From: Candidatus Komeilibacteria bacterium RIFCSPLOWO2_02_FULL_48_11 | GTDB lineage: Bacteria; Patescibacteriota; Patescibacteriia; UBA2169 | Length of the DNA stretch: 14,573 bases | Assembly (NCBI GenBank): GCA_001818435.1 | Contig: MHKO01000042.1 | Span: 1-14,573 of the forward strand | Reading direction: 5' to 3' | In this document: piece by piece, positions 6,374 to 13,829 of the stretch | Numbering within the stretch: the stretch's first letter is position 1 | Layout of the letters: the number at the start of each line of letters is the position of its first letter | Program-made: the position numbers and the translations under genes | Notes under the pieces: model-generated | Told to the model about the DNA's origin: nothing | Databases searched by the model: none | Seen by the model: only the letters and a program-made list of their open reading frames with translations

Positions 6374-7602
6374 CTCAACCGACGGAGCTGGCCGGTAACG
6401 CGGTCAGTAAAGTAAAGTTCTCTGCTGTTCTCCGAAATCATCAATTTATCAACATTGAATGATGGATTGGCGCCTGATTCAGGCATGGCCACCAAGGAGG
6501 CTAAATTGCTCTGCAAATCTATTTTATAGATAGCGTCCGGCGTGCTGGCCGCCAGCTCCGGATACAGGCCGCTGCCTTGAGGCAGGCCTTGAGGCACGGC
6601 GCAGTAAAGCAGAGTCTCATCCGCGAACGCGCATTTGTCCGGCCAGGTGGCGATTTTAAGCGACCGGTTGGCGGCGCCGATATTGTCTCCTTGGGCTCCG
6701 GCAATATGAAGCGCTGGATTGAAATTGGTTTTGGCGCTGAAGACGCTGTACAGAATCTGCTCTCCGGCGGGCGACCACTGGCCTTTAAAACCCAGGCCAT
6801 TGGTCTGCAAAGACAAAAAATTCTCATTATTCAAGCCAATAAAGAAAACCTCCTCTCCCAAAGCCGAGGTCGGCTCGCGGTACATGGCCACCACTTGATT
6901 ATCCGGCGACCAGGCAATCTGCGTGTTCCGGGCCTCGTCGCCGAGCGATTGAATAAGCTCTTGGCCCTCGCCATTGGGCTGAGATACCACAATCCAGCGG
7001 TCGTCCACGCCCTCGCCAATATACTCGTAAGCCAAAGCTTCGCCGCTCCCCGAAAAAGAAAAATCCTGAGCCCGGCGCGGCAAGGTGGCTCGTTCTTTAG
7101 TTTTAAAATCGTAAAAAATGTTGGAGCCGTCCGGAAACTCCAGCACTGCTTGGTTGCCTGCAGGCGACCAGGTTACGTTCTCAACCGAATTAAACACCTC
7201 GTCCGAAAGCAATACCGGCTCTCCGCCACTTGAAGACAGGCGGTAAAAACGGCCATCATCTTCGTTATAATAATTAAAGCCATTGCCAAATAAAGCGCTA
7301 AACTCGGCCCGAGATTCGGTTAAAGCATCCACCTGGGTCCGGCCGCCGCGGGCCACCACGTCCGGCTCGGAAACAGCCGCTGGCGGCTCTGGCTCCAGCA
7401 AAGACACGCCCTCGGCCGCCAGATTGCGCTCCCCGGCCTGGCCGATTGGCGGCAAACCGCCTTGTTCAGGCGGCACTTCCTGCCCGGGAATAATCGGCGC
7501 GCCCGGGGCGCGAAAAAATAGAGCCCAAATCCCCCAGCCCGCCAGAGCCACAATGATCAAAAAGCCGCTAACTTCCAAAAAAAGTTTTAACCGATGAGAC
7601 AT
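6364..7602 (-). CDS. Membrane-anchored PD40/TolB-like beta-propeller protein
   Basis: The 412-residue protein has a short basic N-terminus, a single hydrophobic anchor (about 12-30), a Pro/Glu-rich linker (about 31-95), then repeated beta-rich blades to the end. Each blade carries a WSPAGNQAV-, FSFSGSGEALAY-, WSPDNQVVAMY- or WSPAGEQILYS-type strand, the signature of PD40/WD40-like (TolB C-terminal type) propellers. At least four blades are recognisable; the last ends with SRELYFTDRVTGQLRRL. The anchor suggests the propeller faces outward, where it could bind protein or glycan. The gene begins 3 bases after the stop of the pilin-like gene with no Shine-Dalgarno, suggesting coupled translation. 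No enzyme motif is seen. The assignment to the fold is good; the role in the cluster is unknown. Confidence 0.82.
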   Translation of the reverse strand: MSHRLKLFLEVSGFLIIVALAGWGIWALFFRAPGAPIIPGQEVPPEQGGLPPIGQAGERNLAAEGVSLLEPEPPAAVSEPDVVARGGRTQVDALTESRAEFSALFGNGFNYYNEDDGRFYRLSSSGGEPVLLSDEVFNSVENVTWSPAGNQAVLEFPDGSNIFYDFKTKERATLPRRAQDFSFSGSGEALAYEYIGEGVDDRWIVVSQPNGEGQELIQSLGDEARNTQIAWSPDNQVVAMYREPTSALGEEVFFIGLNNENFLSLQTNGLGFKGQWSPAGEQILYSVFSAKTNFNPALHIAGAQGDNIGAANRSLKIATWPDKCAFADETLLYCAVPQGLPQGSGLYPELAASTPDAIYKIDLQSNLASLVAMPESGANPSFNVDKLMISENSRELYFTDRVTGQLRRLRLR

Positions 7603-7605
7603 AAA

Positions 7606-8823
7606 TTAATCAAAATCGCTAAAAGAAGAGTTTTCAAAATCAATATTGCATTGATAGCTTCTGTCAATTTCTTCCTGCGAGATTAACTGCTCTGGCTTAA
7701 TATCAGAAAGAGAAACGAAAGGATCGCTTAAAAAAGTGTCTTTAAAAGCATGCAGGGCTTTGGAGCAATTATGGCCAACTATAAATTCATTATCTATAGC
7801 TAATGCATCATTGACTTCCACCCGCAAGGCGTAACCTTTAAACTCCCCAAATGGATAGCTAATTCCTCCAAAAAGATGCCCTTCTTTATCTATTGCCGGC
7901 ATCGCGGCGCCGCTTCCTGATTCAATAATTTCCGGCTTCGGGATAGCATAAGATGACCCGCCGGAAAAACTTTTCTCATGGACCCTTATACCCCTAGCGC
8001 CGAAAATTTTGTAAACTCCTATTTTTTCAATGTAAGCGCGAGAGAATAAACCCATGTTAACTTTACCATAAAGATAAGTATTTCGACATTTCCCAAGTAT
8101 GCATGCCTTGTTGTTACTGCAGTAACCGCCAGCACACTGGGCAATCTCTTTTCCATCTCCATACGCAACATAATCTGTTCCACACAGAGTTGCTTCGATA
8201 TCTACTGGCTTCGCTGATGCATCTAACGCGCTTTCCTTAGCCTTAACTTCAATCTTTTTATACTGATTAAATGCATTATTTTGAAACTTGCCGTCTTTAT
8301 ACGCAAATGTTGTCTGGCACGTATCTCCTAAATTAAACTCAAACCTCTGCACTGGCGCCACTATCGGCAGTTCCATGTCCACCAAGCGGGCGCTGATGGC
8401 ATTAAGAATCACATAAGACATTAAAGCCAAAATCAAGCCGATGCTGGCGTTGAAAATCCGCTTTTTGGCGGCTCCGGTTTTATCAGCCGAACCGCCGGAA
8501 GTCAGATATTGGTACCCGGCAATGATTATCATCACCACCGCGAACAAAGCGCCCACGCCAATGAGCAGGCGGTAAATGCCTTCAATGTAGTCTTTAAGGT
8601 TGCTCACCTCGCCGCCAGCAGAAAGTTTTACGAATGGCAAAGGAATCTGCAATTTGACATTAATGTTTTCAGCCGCGTTTTTTGGCTCCTCTTTAGCCGG
8701 GTCCGCGGTCGCTGAAGCCCCGTCGGCTCCGCTCGGACTCTGAAAAGGCTGGGCCAAAGCCAAAGCTGGCCAGGCCAAAAATAGGGCCACGATTGCAATT
8801 AATAAATTACGCCTGAATTTCAT
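7606..8823 (-). CDS. Exported T4SS-pilin-like (VirB2/TrbC-type) protein with Cys-rich C-terminal domain
   Basis: Residues 1-24 are a signal peptide ending ALALA before QPF. After a disordered Ala/Asp/Lys linker come two hydrophobic helices (about 83-105 and 125-145) around YLTSGGSADKTGAAKKRI, the arrangement of VirB2/TrbC pilins and of the T4SS-pilin family common in Patescibacteria. Typical members stop soon after the second helix. Here about 255 residues follow, with eight cysteines at 169, 214, 230, 235, 241, 246, 353 and 392, including a C-x4-C-x5-C-x4-C cluster. I do not recognise this domain. Base composition drops near 8340: two 60-base lines I counted in the tail have 37% and 30% GC, against 57% in one line of the N-terminal part. 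The gene lies 10 bases after the preceding gene, in an operon. It could be a pilin, or a membrane channel part with an exposed adhesive domain. Confidence 0.78.
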   Translation of the reverse strand: MKFRRNLLIAIVALFLAWPALALAQPFQSPSGADGASATADPAKEEPKNAAENINVKLQIPLPFVKLSAGGEVSNLKDYIEGIYRLLIGVGALFAVVMIIIAGYQYLTSGGSADKTGAAKKRIFNASIGLILALMSYVILNAISARLVDMELPIVAPVQRFEFNLGDTCQTTFAYKDGKFQNNAFNQYKKIEVKAKESALDASAKPVDIEATLCGTDYVAYGDGKEIAQCAGGYCSNNKACILGKCRNTYLYGKVNMGLFSRAYIEKIGVYKIFGARGIRVHEKSFSGGSSYAIPKPEIIESGSGAAMPAIDKEGHLFGGISYPFGEFKGYALRVEVNDALAIDNEFIVGHNCSKALHAFKDTFLSDPFVSLSDIKPEQLISQEEIDRSYQCNIDFENSSFSDFD

Positions 8824-8833
8824 AAAAAATCTA

Positions 8834-9685
8834 TTAAGAAATAAGTAAGCGAAGAGCGTTGGTTGGAGCCTGGTTTATATAGACAATAATAATAATTAGA
8901 GCAACAATCAATAGGAGCGCGCTGACCACCACGGCCCAGCCGACATACCATAAAATTTTATCAAGTATGACAAGCGGGTCGTCTTTGGGAAACAGCTGAT
9001 AACCGGGAATAAATTTGGAAATAAGCCACTCCCCAACCAAAGACAGAAAAAGAGCGCTTAAAGAGAAAAAAATATCTGCCAAAGAAACGCCAACCAAGGA
9101 ACCGGCTCTAATCACGCGGATTATCTTTTTAATCTGGCGCAATTTTTTGAGTTTGCCCTCGACTGAGCCGCTCAAGCCCGAGGCCTCGTATTCCTTGGAC
9201 CGAGCTTGGCGCTTGGCTTTCTGCTTCTGGCGCAGCCAGCGCGCTAGTTTGCTTTCTTGGCGCTCTTCTGTTTGTTCTGGGGTTTCTTTTTTTTCTTGGC
9301 CAGGCTGGATTGGTAGACTGGGAGTGGGCTGAATATCTGTTCGTGGCCTATTAGTCTTAGAAGCTTGAGTTGTCTCTGCATCGGCGCGAGCCCGGCCTTG
9401 CCAGGCCGCGCGCATGCCAGCTTCTTCGCCAGGTGGAACTTCTGGCGTCTCGGGTGACTTGGCTTCATTGCTCGGTCCCGCCGCTTTCCCACCCTCGGGC
9501 TTCTCCCCTGCCTTACTTTTTTCTGTTCCAGTTGCCTCTTCCGGCTTTGGTTTTAAGTCTTGGTGATTTTTGACCTTGATGGCTGGCTTGAGGCGCAATT
9601 GCCACTCCAGCCTGATTTCGTCCTCCTGACCCGGTGAAACATCTTTACTCTCGTGTTCTTCAAATTTTAAAGCTGGTAATGCCAT
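8834..9685 (-). CDS. Unknown protein: charged disordered N-terminus, two C-terminal membrane helices
   Basis: I do not recognise a family. Of 283 residues, about 1-165 are hydrophilic and low-complexity, rich in Glu, Lys, Pro, Gln and Ala (for example EKKETPEQTEERQESKLARW), with no signal peptide. A basic segment (KLKKLRQIKKIIRVIR, about 178-193) precedes a first hydrophobic helix (196-217), a short loop, and a second (246-270). The long N-terminus is therefore likely cytoplasmic and could contact the VirB4 motor or DNA. It sits between the possible VirB8-like gene (12-base gap) and the pilin-like gene (10-base gap), so it is almost certainly part of the same transcript and machine. By position and topology it might play a VirB6-like or scaffold role, but there is no sequence evidence for that. 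Confidence 0.75.
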   Translation of the reverse strand: MALPALKFEEHESKDVSPGQEDEIRLEWQLRLKPAIKVKNHQDLKPKPEEATGTEKSKAGEKPEGGKAAGPSNEAKSPETPEVPPGEEAGMRAAWQGRARADAETTQASKTNRPRTDIQPTPSLPIQPGQEKKETPEQTEERQESKLARWLRQKQKAKRQARSKEYEASGLSGSVEGKLKKLRQIKKIIRVIRAGSLVGVSLADIFFSLSALFLSLVGEWLISKFIPGYQLFPKDDPLVILDKILWYVGWAVVVSALLLIVALIIIIVYINQAPTNALRLLIS

Positions 9686-9697
9686 GTTAATGAATTA

Positions 9698-10321
9698 TTA
9701 CAGCCGCTCGCCCCAATATAAACTAGAGACCAGCCAGGCGCCGGAAGACGTTTGCGCTAACTCTATTGTGGCTTTTTGCCGATAAACCTCGCTCTGGCCG
9801 CCTTTAGACTCGGTGCGGTTGGCAATAATGTCAAAAACCGCCCGGCGCTCCAAGGGCGCGAACGATTTGGTGGCAAGCGAGGCCACCTCGGTGACAATTG
9901 CTGAATAACCCTGGCTTTGGGGCTGGCTTTTCTTAAAACGCTCGGCCCAACCGCGCATGGCTGGGGTCATAAAAGACTGCAAATCGTCAATATTGGCAAA
10001 ATCAGCGTCACTGGAATAAGTGCCAAAGCGCTCAATGAAAAAAGTGGCCAAAGAGCGAGCTTCTTGTTCCAAGGGCGAAATAGTTTCTCCGGACGCGCCG
10101 CCCATTGTCTGTTCAAAAACATCGCGGTTATCAGCATCAAACTCCTGGCCAGTCACAGTTGGCGGCTCGTTTAAAAAAGACAAATCAGCTGCCGGACCTT
10201 CGGCCTGGGGCTGGGAAGCTTCTTTTCCCGGGAAAAAATCCCAAACCGCAACAATAATCACGCCCATAACAACTATTGCTCCGACTATTAAAATTATAAT
10301 TTTTGTTCGTGATGAAAGCAT
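9698..10321 (-). CDS. Single-pass membrane protein, possible VirB8/NTF2-like domain
   Basis: The 207-residue protein has one N-terminal hydrophobic anchor (8-28), a Pro/Ala/Glu-rich linker to about 80, and a C-terminal globular part. That part starts with amphipathic helices (EARSLATFFIERFGTYSS, then SFMTPAMRGWAERF) and ends with strands (RRAVFDIIANRTES, YRQKATIELAQ, GAWLVSSLYW). This anchor-plus-alpha/beta order is that of VirB8/TcpC-type NTF2-like domains, which link type IV secretion parts outside the membrane. I infer the fold from pattern only. It follows virB4 after a 91-base gap occupied mostly by repeat E3. No catalytic motif is apparent. Confidence 0.72.
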   Translation of the reverse strand: MLSSRTKIIILIVGAIVVMGVIIVAVWDFFPGKEASQPQAEGPAADLSFLNEPPTVTGQEFDADNRDVFEQTMGGASGETISPLEQEARSLATFFIERFGTYSSDADFANIDDLQSFMTPAMRGWAERFKKSQPQSQGYSAIVTEVASLATKSFAPLERRAVFDIIANRTESKGGQSEVYRQKATIELAQTSSGAWLVSSLYWGERL

Positions 10322-10339
10322 AAAATATTATTTATTTAT

Positions 10340-10408
10340 CGTCATCCTGAACGAAGTGAAGGATCTCATCGGTTACCCGCGGGATTCTTCGCTACGCTCA
10401 GAATGACG
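10340..10408. repeat. Short inverted-repeat element E3
   Basis: The ends CGTCATCCTGA and TCAGAATGACG are inverted with one mismatch. Inner arms GAAGGATC and GATTCTTC extend the pairing. It begins four bases after the virB4 TAA in transcription order and takes up most of the gap to the next gene. At 69 bp it is the shortest and cleanest copy, nearly one simple hairpin, with E6 its close relative. Confidence 0.85.
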
Positions 10409-10412
10409 GTTT

Positions 10413-12272
10413 TTATTTCGATTGAGCGTTTTGTTCCGCGAATTCTTTTTTGGCTTGCTCGATTTCCAAAAGCTGGCGCGGGTCAGTGGTGATAATCTGA
10501 TCCTCGGCGTAAGAAGCCACAATTTTAATGGCCGCGTGCTTGTTGCCGGCGAAAAATATGCCCTCCCCCACCCCGCTCTCAAGCAACAAGTATTTCTCGC
10601 CCTCGGTTAAAAGGAAAGTTTTAGTAACCGTGTCAATGGCGGCCGGCGACTGGCGCAGTAAAAGCTGCAATGAAGAGTTGGTGACAATGGCCTGGCCATA
10701 AGGCGAGGCCAAAAAATCATTGACATCCTGGGTAATAGTGGTCACGCCCAGATAATATTTGCGGCAGCGCTTAACCAGGGCGAATATGAACTTGGCGCTG
10801 TCCTCGTTCTGCATCAGCCACCAAGCTTCATCCACCACCAGAATCCGTTTTTTAAGATTGGAGCGGACGATATTCCAAATATAGTTGACAATGGTATAAA
10901 TAGCCATAGGCCGCAGCTCATCTTCCAAGTCGCGGACCGAAAAAATAACCAGCTGGTTACCAATATCAACGTTGGTGGGGTTGTTCAAAAGTCCGGCAAA
11001 AGTGCCTTGGGTGTATTTGCGCAGCCTCTCGGCCAGGCTGGCGCCGCCCTCCATGCCGTCCAGAACCTCCTCAAAATCCTGCATCAAAGGCGGCGCCACT
11101 GCGCTCAAATCACTGGAAGCGGTAATGTCTTTTTTGGCGTAAGTTTCTAAAAGCGCCCGATCAACAATGGAATCCTCTTCATTGGAAAGATGTCCCAGCA
11201 TCAATCTAACCAAACCTTTGAGCGTAATCACGGCGCTGCGAATAATGTCAGCCGTGGTGGCGCCGGAAGTGACGGCGCGCGGCAAATCAAAGGGATTGAT
11301 TTTGCTTTCGGAATTAAGCGAGATGTTGACGTAAGTTCCGCCCACGGCCTCGGAGAGGTGCCCGTATTCGCGCTCCGGATCAATGATAATAACGTCCGTG
11401 CCCATCATCATGCTGCGCAAAACCTCCAGTTTCACCGCGTAACTCTTGCCCGCCCCGGAAGTGGCAAAAACCACGGCATTGGCGTTGGGCATGCTAAAGC
11501 GGTCAAAAAGAATCAGGCTGTTGTTATGGCGATTGACGCCGTATAAAATGCCATTGTCTGAAGTCAGCTCTGAGGAAACAAACGGGAACGACGAAGCGGC
11601 CGGCGAAGTGTTCATATTGACGGCCACCGAGAGCTCATCGTTAGCCAGCGGCAAAGTGGAATTAAAACCTTGCTCCATCTGCCAAAGCGTCCGGCGCGTG
11701 CCCACCAGCTTTGAGCCCAAAAGAGTTTCCAGCCGCTCGGACAAAGCGTCTAAATCTTTGGTTTCTTTAGCGTAAATCGTAACATAAAGCGCGTACTGAA
11801 AAAAATGCTCCAGGCCCTGGGTTAAATCATCCCGCAGCTGTTCAATGTCGCGCAGAGCGGTTTCGCGCAACGGGTCGCGGGGCGCGCCTTTTTCCTGATC
11901 CTGAGTTAATTGGGCTTCCAGGTTGCCGACTTTTTTCTTCAATTGGTTCAAAACAATGGCGCTTGACACCGGATAAAAATACATGGCAATGTCCATGGTG
12001 GCCGATAAATTGATGATGGGCGCAAACCAGCCCACGTTAATGTAGCGCGGATAATCAACCACGAAAAAACTGCGCACCAGCTGGCCGTTGAGCTCCAAAT
12101 GGTCGGCTTGCACCCGCAATGAAGACGGGGCGATTAAATCGCGGATAGCCACCATGCCCTGGGTTAAAACTTTCTCGGAAGTAACAACTTCCATCTCATT
12201 GACCGGAGCCGAGTCCGGCGCTTCCGGCTGGGACGTAACTGGCTGGGTTTTTATGTTTTTTGGATCAAACAT
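10413..12272 (-). CDS. VirB4-family type IV secretion ATPase (C-terminal motor part)
   Basis: VirB4 ATPases power assembly and substrate transfer in type IV secretion at the inner face of the membrane. The 619 residues include Walker A ATSGAGKS (270-277) followed by DVIIIDPEREY, Walker B ILVVDEAW (477-484), then KYYLGVTTITQDVNDF and TNSSLQLLLRQ, all hallmarks of VirB4/TraC motors. Full VirB4 proteins are about 800 residues. The N-terminal CagE/TrbE-like part is encoded here by the separate upstream gene (227 residues), making about 846 together. Separate TraC-like and VirB4 genes are, to my knowledge, usual in Patescibacteria, so I treat this as natural rather than broken. The ATG lacks a Shine-Dalgarno and is 13 bases after repeat E4. 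It ends four bases before repeat E3. Confidence 0.93.
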   Translation of the reverse strand: MFDPKNIKTQPVTSQPEAPDSAPVNEMEVVTSEKVLTQGMVAIRDLIAPSSLRVQADHLELNGQLVRSFFVVDYPRYINVGWFAPIINLSATMDIAMYFYPVSSAIVLNQLKKKVGNLEAQLTQDQEKGAPRDPLRETALRDIEQLRDDLTQGLEHFFQYALYVTIYAKETKDLDALSERLETLLGSKLVGTRRTLWQMEQGFNSTLPLANDELSVAVNMNTSPAASSFPFVSSELTSDNGILYGVNRHNNSLILFDRFSMPNANAVVFATSGAGKSYAVKLEVLRSMMMGTDVIIIDPEREYGHLSEAVGGTYVNISLNSESKINPFDLPRAVTSGATTADIIRSAVITLKGLVRLMLGHLSNEEDSIVDRALLETYAKKDITASSDLSAVAPPLMQDFEEVLDGMEGGASLAERLRKYTQGTFAGLLNNPTNVDIGNQLVIFSVRDLEDELRPMAIYTIVNYIWNIVRSNLKKRILVVDEAWWLMQNEDSAKFIFALVKRCRKYYLGVTTITQDVNDFLASPYGQAIVTNSSLQLLLRQSPAAIDTVTKTFLLTEGEKYLLLESGVGEGIFFAGNKHAAIKIVASYAEDQIITTDPRQLLEIEQAKKEFAEQNAQSK

Positions 12273-12285
12273 GATTTTATAATAA

Positions 12286-12410
12286 TTGTCATCCCGAGCG
12301 ACACACTAGGGGATCTCCTCGGCCTGCCAAGCGGTTTAGAGATTTGTGAGTTCATAGGCAATCAAAATTCCTTGTGATTTATTGGGTTCATTGAGGCCTC
12401 GAGATGACAA
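12286..12410. repeat. Short inverted-repeat element E4 between TraC-like gene and virB4
   Basis: The ends TTGTCATCCCGAG (12286-12298) and CTCGAGATGACAA (12398-12410) are inverted with one mismatch in 13. In transcription order it starts at the first base after the TAG of the TraC-like gene and ends 13 bases before virB4, filling the gap. The interior is diverged and AT-rich and shares little beyond the ends with the other copies. Confidence 0.8.
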
Positions 12411-13094
12411 CTATGTTTCTTCCACACTAAGTTTTTCGGTAGGCGGCAATTTTTGGTTATATGCCAGATCAACATTGTAACAGTTATAATACAGCTCAAT
12501 TAAGCTCTGGGTGTTGAGCTGAACAGCGGTTATGCCTAAACTGGAAAGATTGCTCGTTACTTTTTCCACCCTAGCCAACAGGCGTTCTTGATATTTGCGG
12601 AAAGTGGCATCGGAAAGGCGGATGACTTTGGCCGGAGAAAAAACCGCGCCCAACTGGCTAAAAAATCCGGCCCGGCCTTTGCCTTCAGGAGTGTATGGCA
12701 CCACCACGTAAAACCGCTTGCCCATGATTTCTCCCAAGGTAATCAGCTGGCTGATAAACTCGCGGTATTCAGCAATCTGGGTGCGCAGCAACTCATTGGT
12801 TTGTTCGCGCTGTTTAACCAGCAAGTTTTCCAAATAACCGTCAATGTTGAGCCGCCGCGACTGGATGACTATCTGCACTGAAAAATCAAGCGAGTTTAAA
12901 AAACTGATGTAACCGGCGATGATGGCGTTTTGTTCGTCTTCGGACTTAAGCGCGAAATTAATGGAAGAAGCGAGCATGACGGCGCGCATGGTGCCGTCTT
13001 TTAACACCACCAAGTCATCCTTGATCTCGGCAATATCCAGATACTGTTGAGTAGAAGCTGCTGTTTTTTTATTAGCCAGTTTTGATTTAGGCAT
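12411..13094 (-). CDS. TraC-like protein (VirB4 N-terminal domain as a separate gene)
   Basis: This corresponds to the N-terminal CagE/TrbE/TraC domain of VirB4 ATPases, which docks the motor to the membrane complex. No Walker motifs occur. Recognisable stretches are TAASTQQYLDIAEIKDDLVV, LKDGTMRAVMLASSINFALK, LNSLDFSVQIVIQSRRLNID and KRFYVVVPYTPEGKGRAGFF. I place the start at 13094 (MPKSKLANKK), giving 227 residues. A longer frame from 13139 adds MEIYWSLEIGIWKLF, but those codons are the low-complexity TTGGAAAT tract that also occurs beyond repeat E5, so they are probably not translated. It lies between PrgI and VirB4 as expected. Its TAG touches repeat E4 directly. Confidence 0.85.
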   Translation of the reverse strand: MPKSKLANKKTAASTQQYLDIAEIKDDLVVLKDGTMRAVMLASSINFALKSEDEQNAIIAGYISFLNSLDFSVQIVIQSRRLNIDGYLENLLVKQREQTNELLRTQIAEYREFISQLITLGEIMGKRFYVVVPYTPEGKGRAGFFSQLGAVFSPAKVIRLSDATFRKYQERLLARVEKVTSNLSSLGITAVQLNTQSLIELYYNCYNVDLAYNQKLPPTEKLSVEET

Positions 13095-13150
13095 AAATAA
13101 TTTCCAAATTCCAATTTCCAAGCTCCAGTAAATTTCCAATCACCAAATTT
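13085..13150. repeat. AT-rich tract of TTTCCAAT/ATTGGAAA units (left of E5)
   Basis: Read on the minus strand it contains GGAAATTTACTGGAGCTTGG, GGAAATTGG and TTTGGAAAT. A related tract in opposite orientation lies on the other side of E5 at 13296-13370. It overlaps the start region of the TraC-like gene. Confidence 0.6.
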
Positions 13151-13156
13151 TAGAGC

Positions 13157-13295
13157 CGTCATCCCGAGCGAGGCGTACTCGCCGAGTCGAGGGATCTCCT
13201 CGGTTTTCCACGAGATTTCGGCCAAAGGCTGACCAGCCTCTGGCTGGCCTCCACTCCAGCCTGCCCCGAGTATGCCCGAGGGGGTCGGAATGACG
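13157..13295. repeat. Short inverted-repeat element E5 between prgI and TraC-like gene
   Basis: The ends CGTCATCCCGA (13157-13167) and TCGGAATGACG (13285-13295) are inverted with one mismatch. Internally CCAGCC/GGCTGG forms a tight hairpin, a module related to the hairpins of E1 and E2. GGCG/CGCC near the left end forms another. It sits between two inverted AT-rich tracts. Together with those tracts it accounts for essentially the whole 220-base gap before prgI. Confidence 0.82.
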
Positions 13296-13370
13296 ATTTG
13301 ATTATTGGCTATTGGAGCTTTACTGGAAATTGGTTATTGGAAATTTTATTCATTGGTATTTATTTTGAAA
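13296..13370. repeat. AT-rich tract of ATTGGAAA units (right of E5)
   Basis: It contains ATTGGCTATTGGAGC, TACTGGAAATTGG and TTATTGGAAATTTTATT, in opposite orientation to the tract at 13085-13150. It runs into the last codons of prgI, whose stop (13360-13362) lies inside it. Confidence 0.6.
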
Positions 13371-13821
13371 TTTTTTCTTGCTTCTGCCTTTGCAGTATCT
13401 CCTCCGGCCTATACCTTCCCCCAGTATCAACCAGCAATGACAGCTGGCTTAACTCCTGCTCCACCAGGCGCACCCGCTCTGGCGCCACTAGGACTGGCGT
13501 CGGCGCGCTCTCGCGCCAAGGCACGTTTTGCAAAAAGGTCATTTCCCGGTTCCAAACCCGCAGCTGGGGCCGCTTGATTGAGCGGATAATGCTCAATAAA
13601 AAATAATAGAACGGCCGGCCATTAACCTTGATAAAAGCAAACAAGGCGTAAAAACCGATAATCACCACGGCCTCTAAAACAAACAAAGCCAGGTCGGCAA
13701 ACTTGTAAGCCAAGAAAAAAAACAAAGCCGCCACAATGCCCATGATAAACTGGCGGACGGTAATGGGCCCGATAATTTTGTCTTCAACATCTATAAATTG
13801 AGGCACTACGAACTGCTGCAT
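13360..13821 (-). CDS. PrgI family protein (VirB3-like T4SS inner-membrane partner)
   Basis: PrgI proteins are small two-helix membrane proteins found next to VirB4 in Gram-positive and Patescibacterial type IV systems, the counterpart of VirB3. The 153 residues start MQQFVVPQFIDVEDKIIGP, the typical opening with the sheet-forming QFIDVEDKI. Two hydrophobic helices follow (about 25-40 and 45-65), then the VNGRPFYYFLLSIIRSIKRP segment and the RVWNRE motif, then a charged tail. The start is 8 bases after the end of repeat E6, so any ribosome binding signal would be inside the repeat; I see no good Shine-Dalgarno. The stop is inside an AT-rich tract, so the final few residues (KISK) may be tract-derived. 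Confidence 0.9.
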   Translation of the reverse strand: MQQFVVPQFIDVEDKIIGPITVRQFIMGIVAALFFFLAYKFADLALFVLEAVVIIGFYALFAFIKVNGRPFYYFLLSIIRSIKRPQLRVWNREMTFLQNVPWRESAPTPVLVAPERVRLVEQELSQLSLLVDTGGRYRPEEILQRQKQEKISK

Positions 13822-13829
13822 TTACATAC

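Noticed and set aside
6577..7233. Long plus-strand reading frame (218 codons) opposite the propeller gene
   Set aside because: It is antisense to a clear PD40-type protein with conserved blade motifs. The translation has no recognisable domain and is explained by GC-rich codon shadowing.
13095..13139. N-terminal extension MEIYWSLEIGIWKLF of the TraC-like protein
   Set aside because: The codons are a low-complexity tract repeated at the other side of E5; the ATG at 13094 gives the sensible start.
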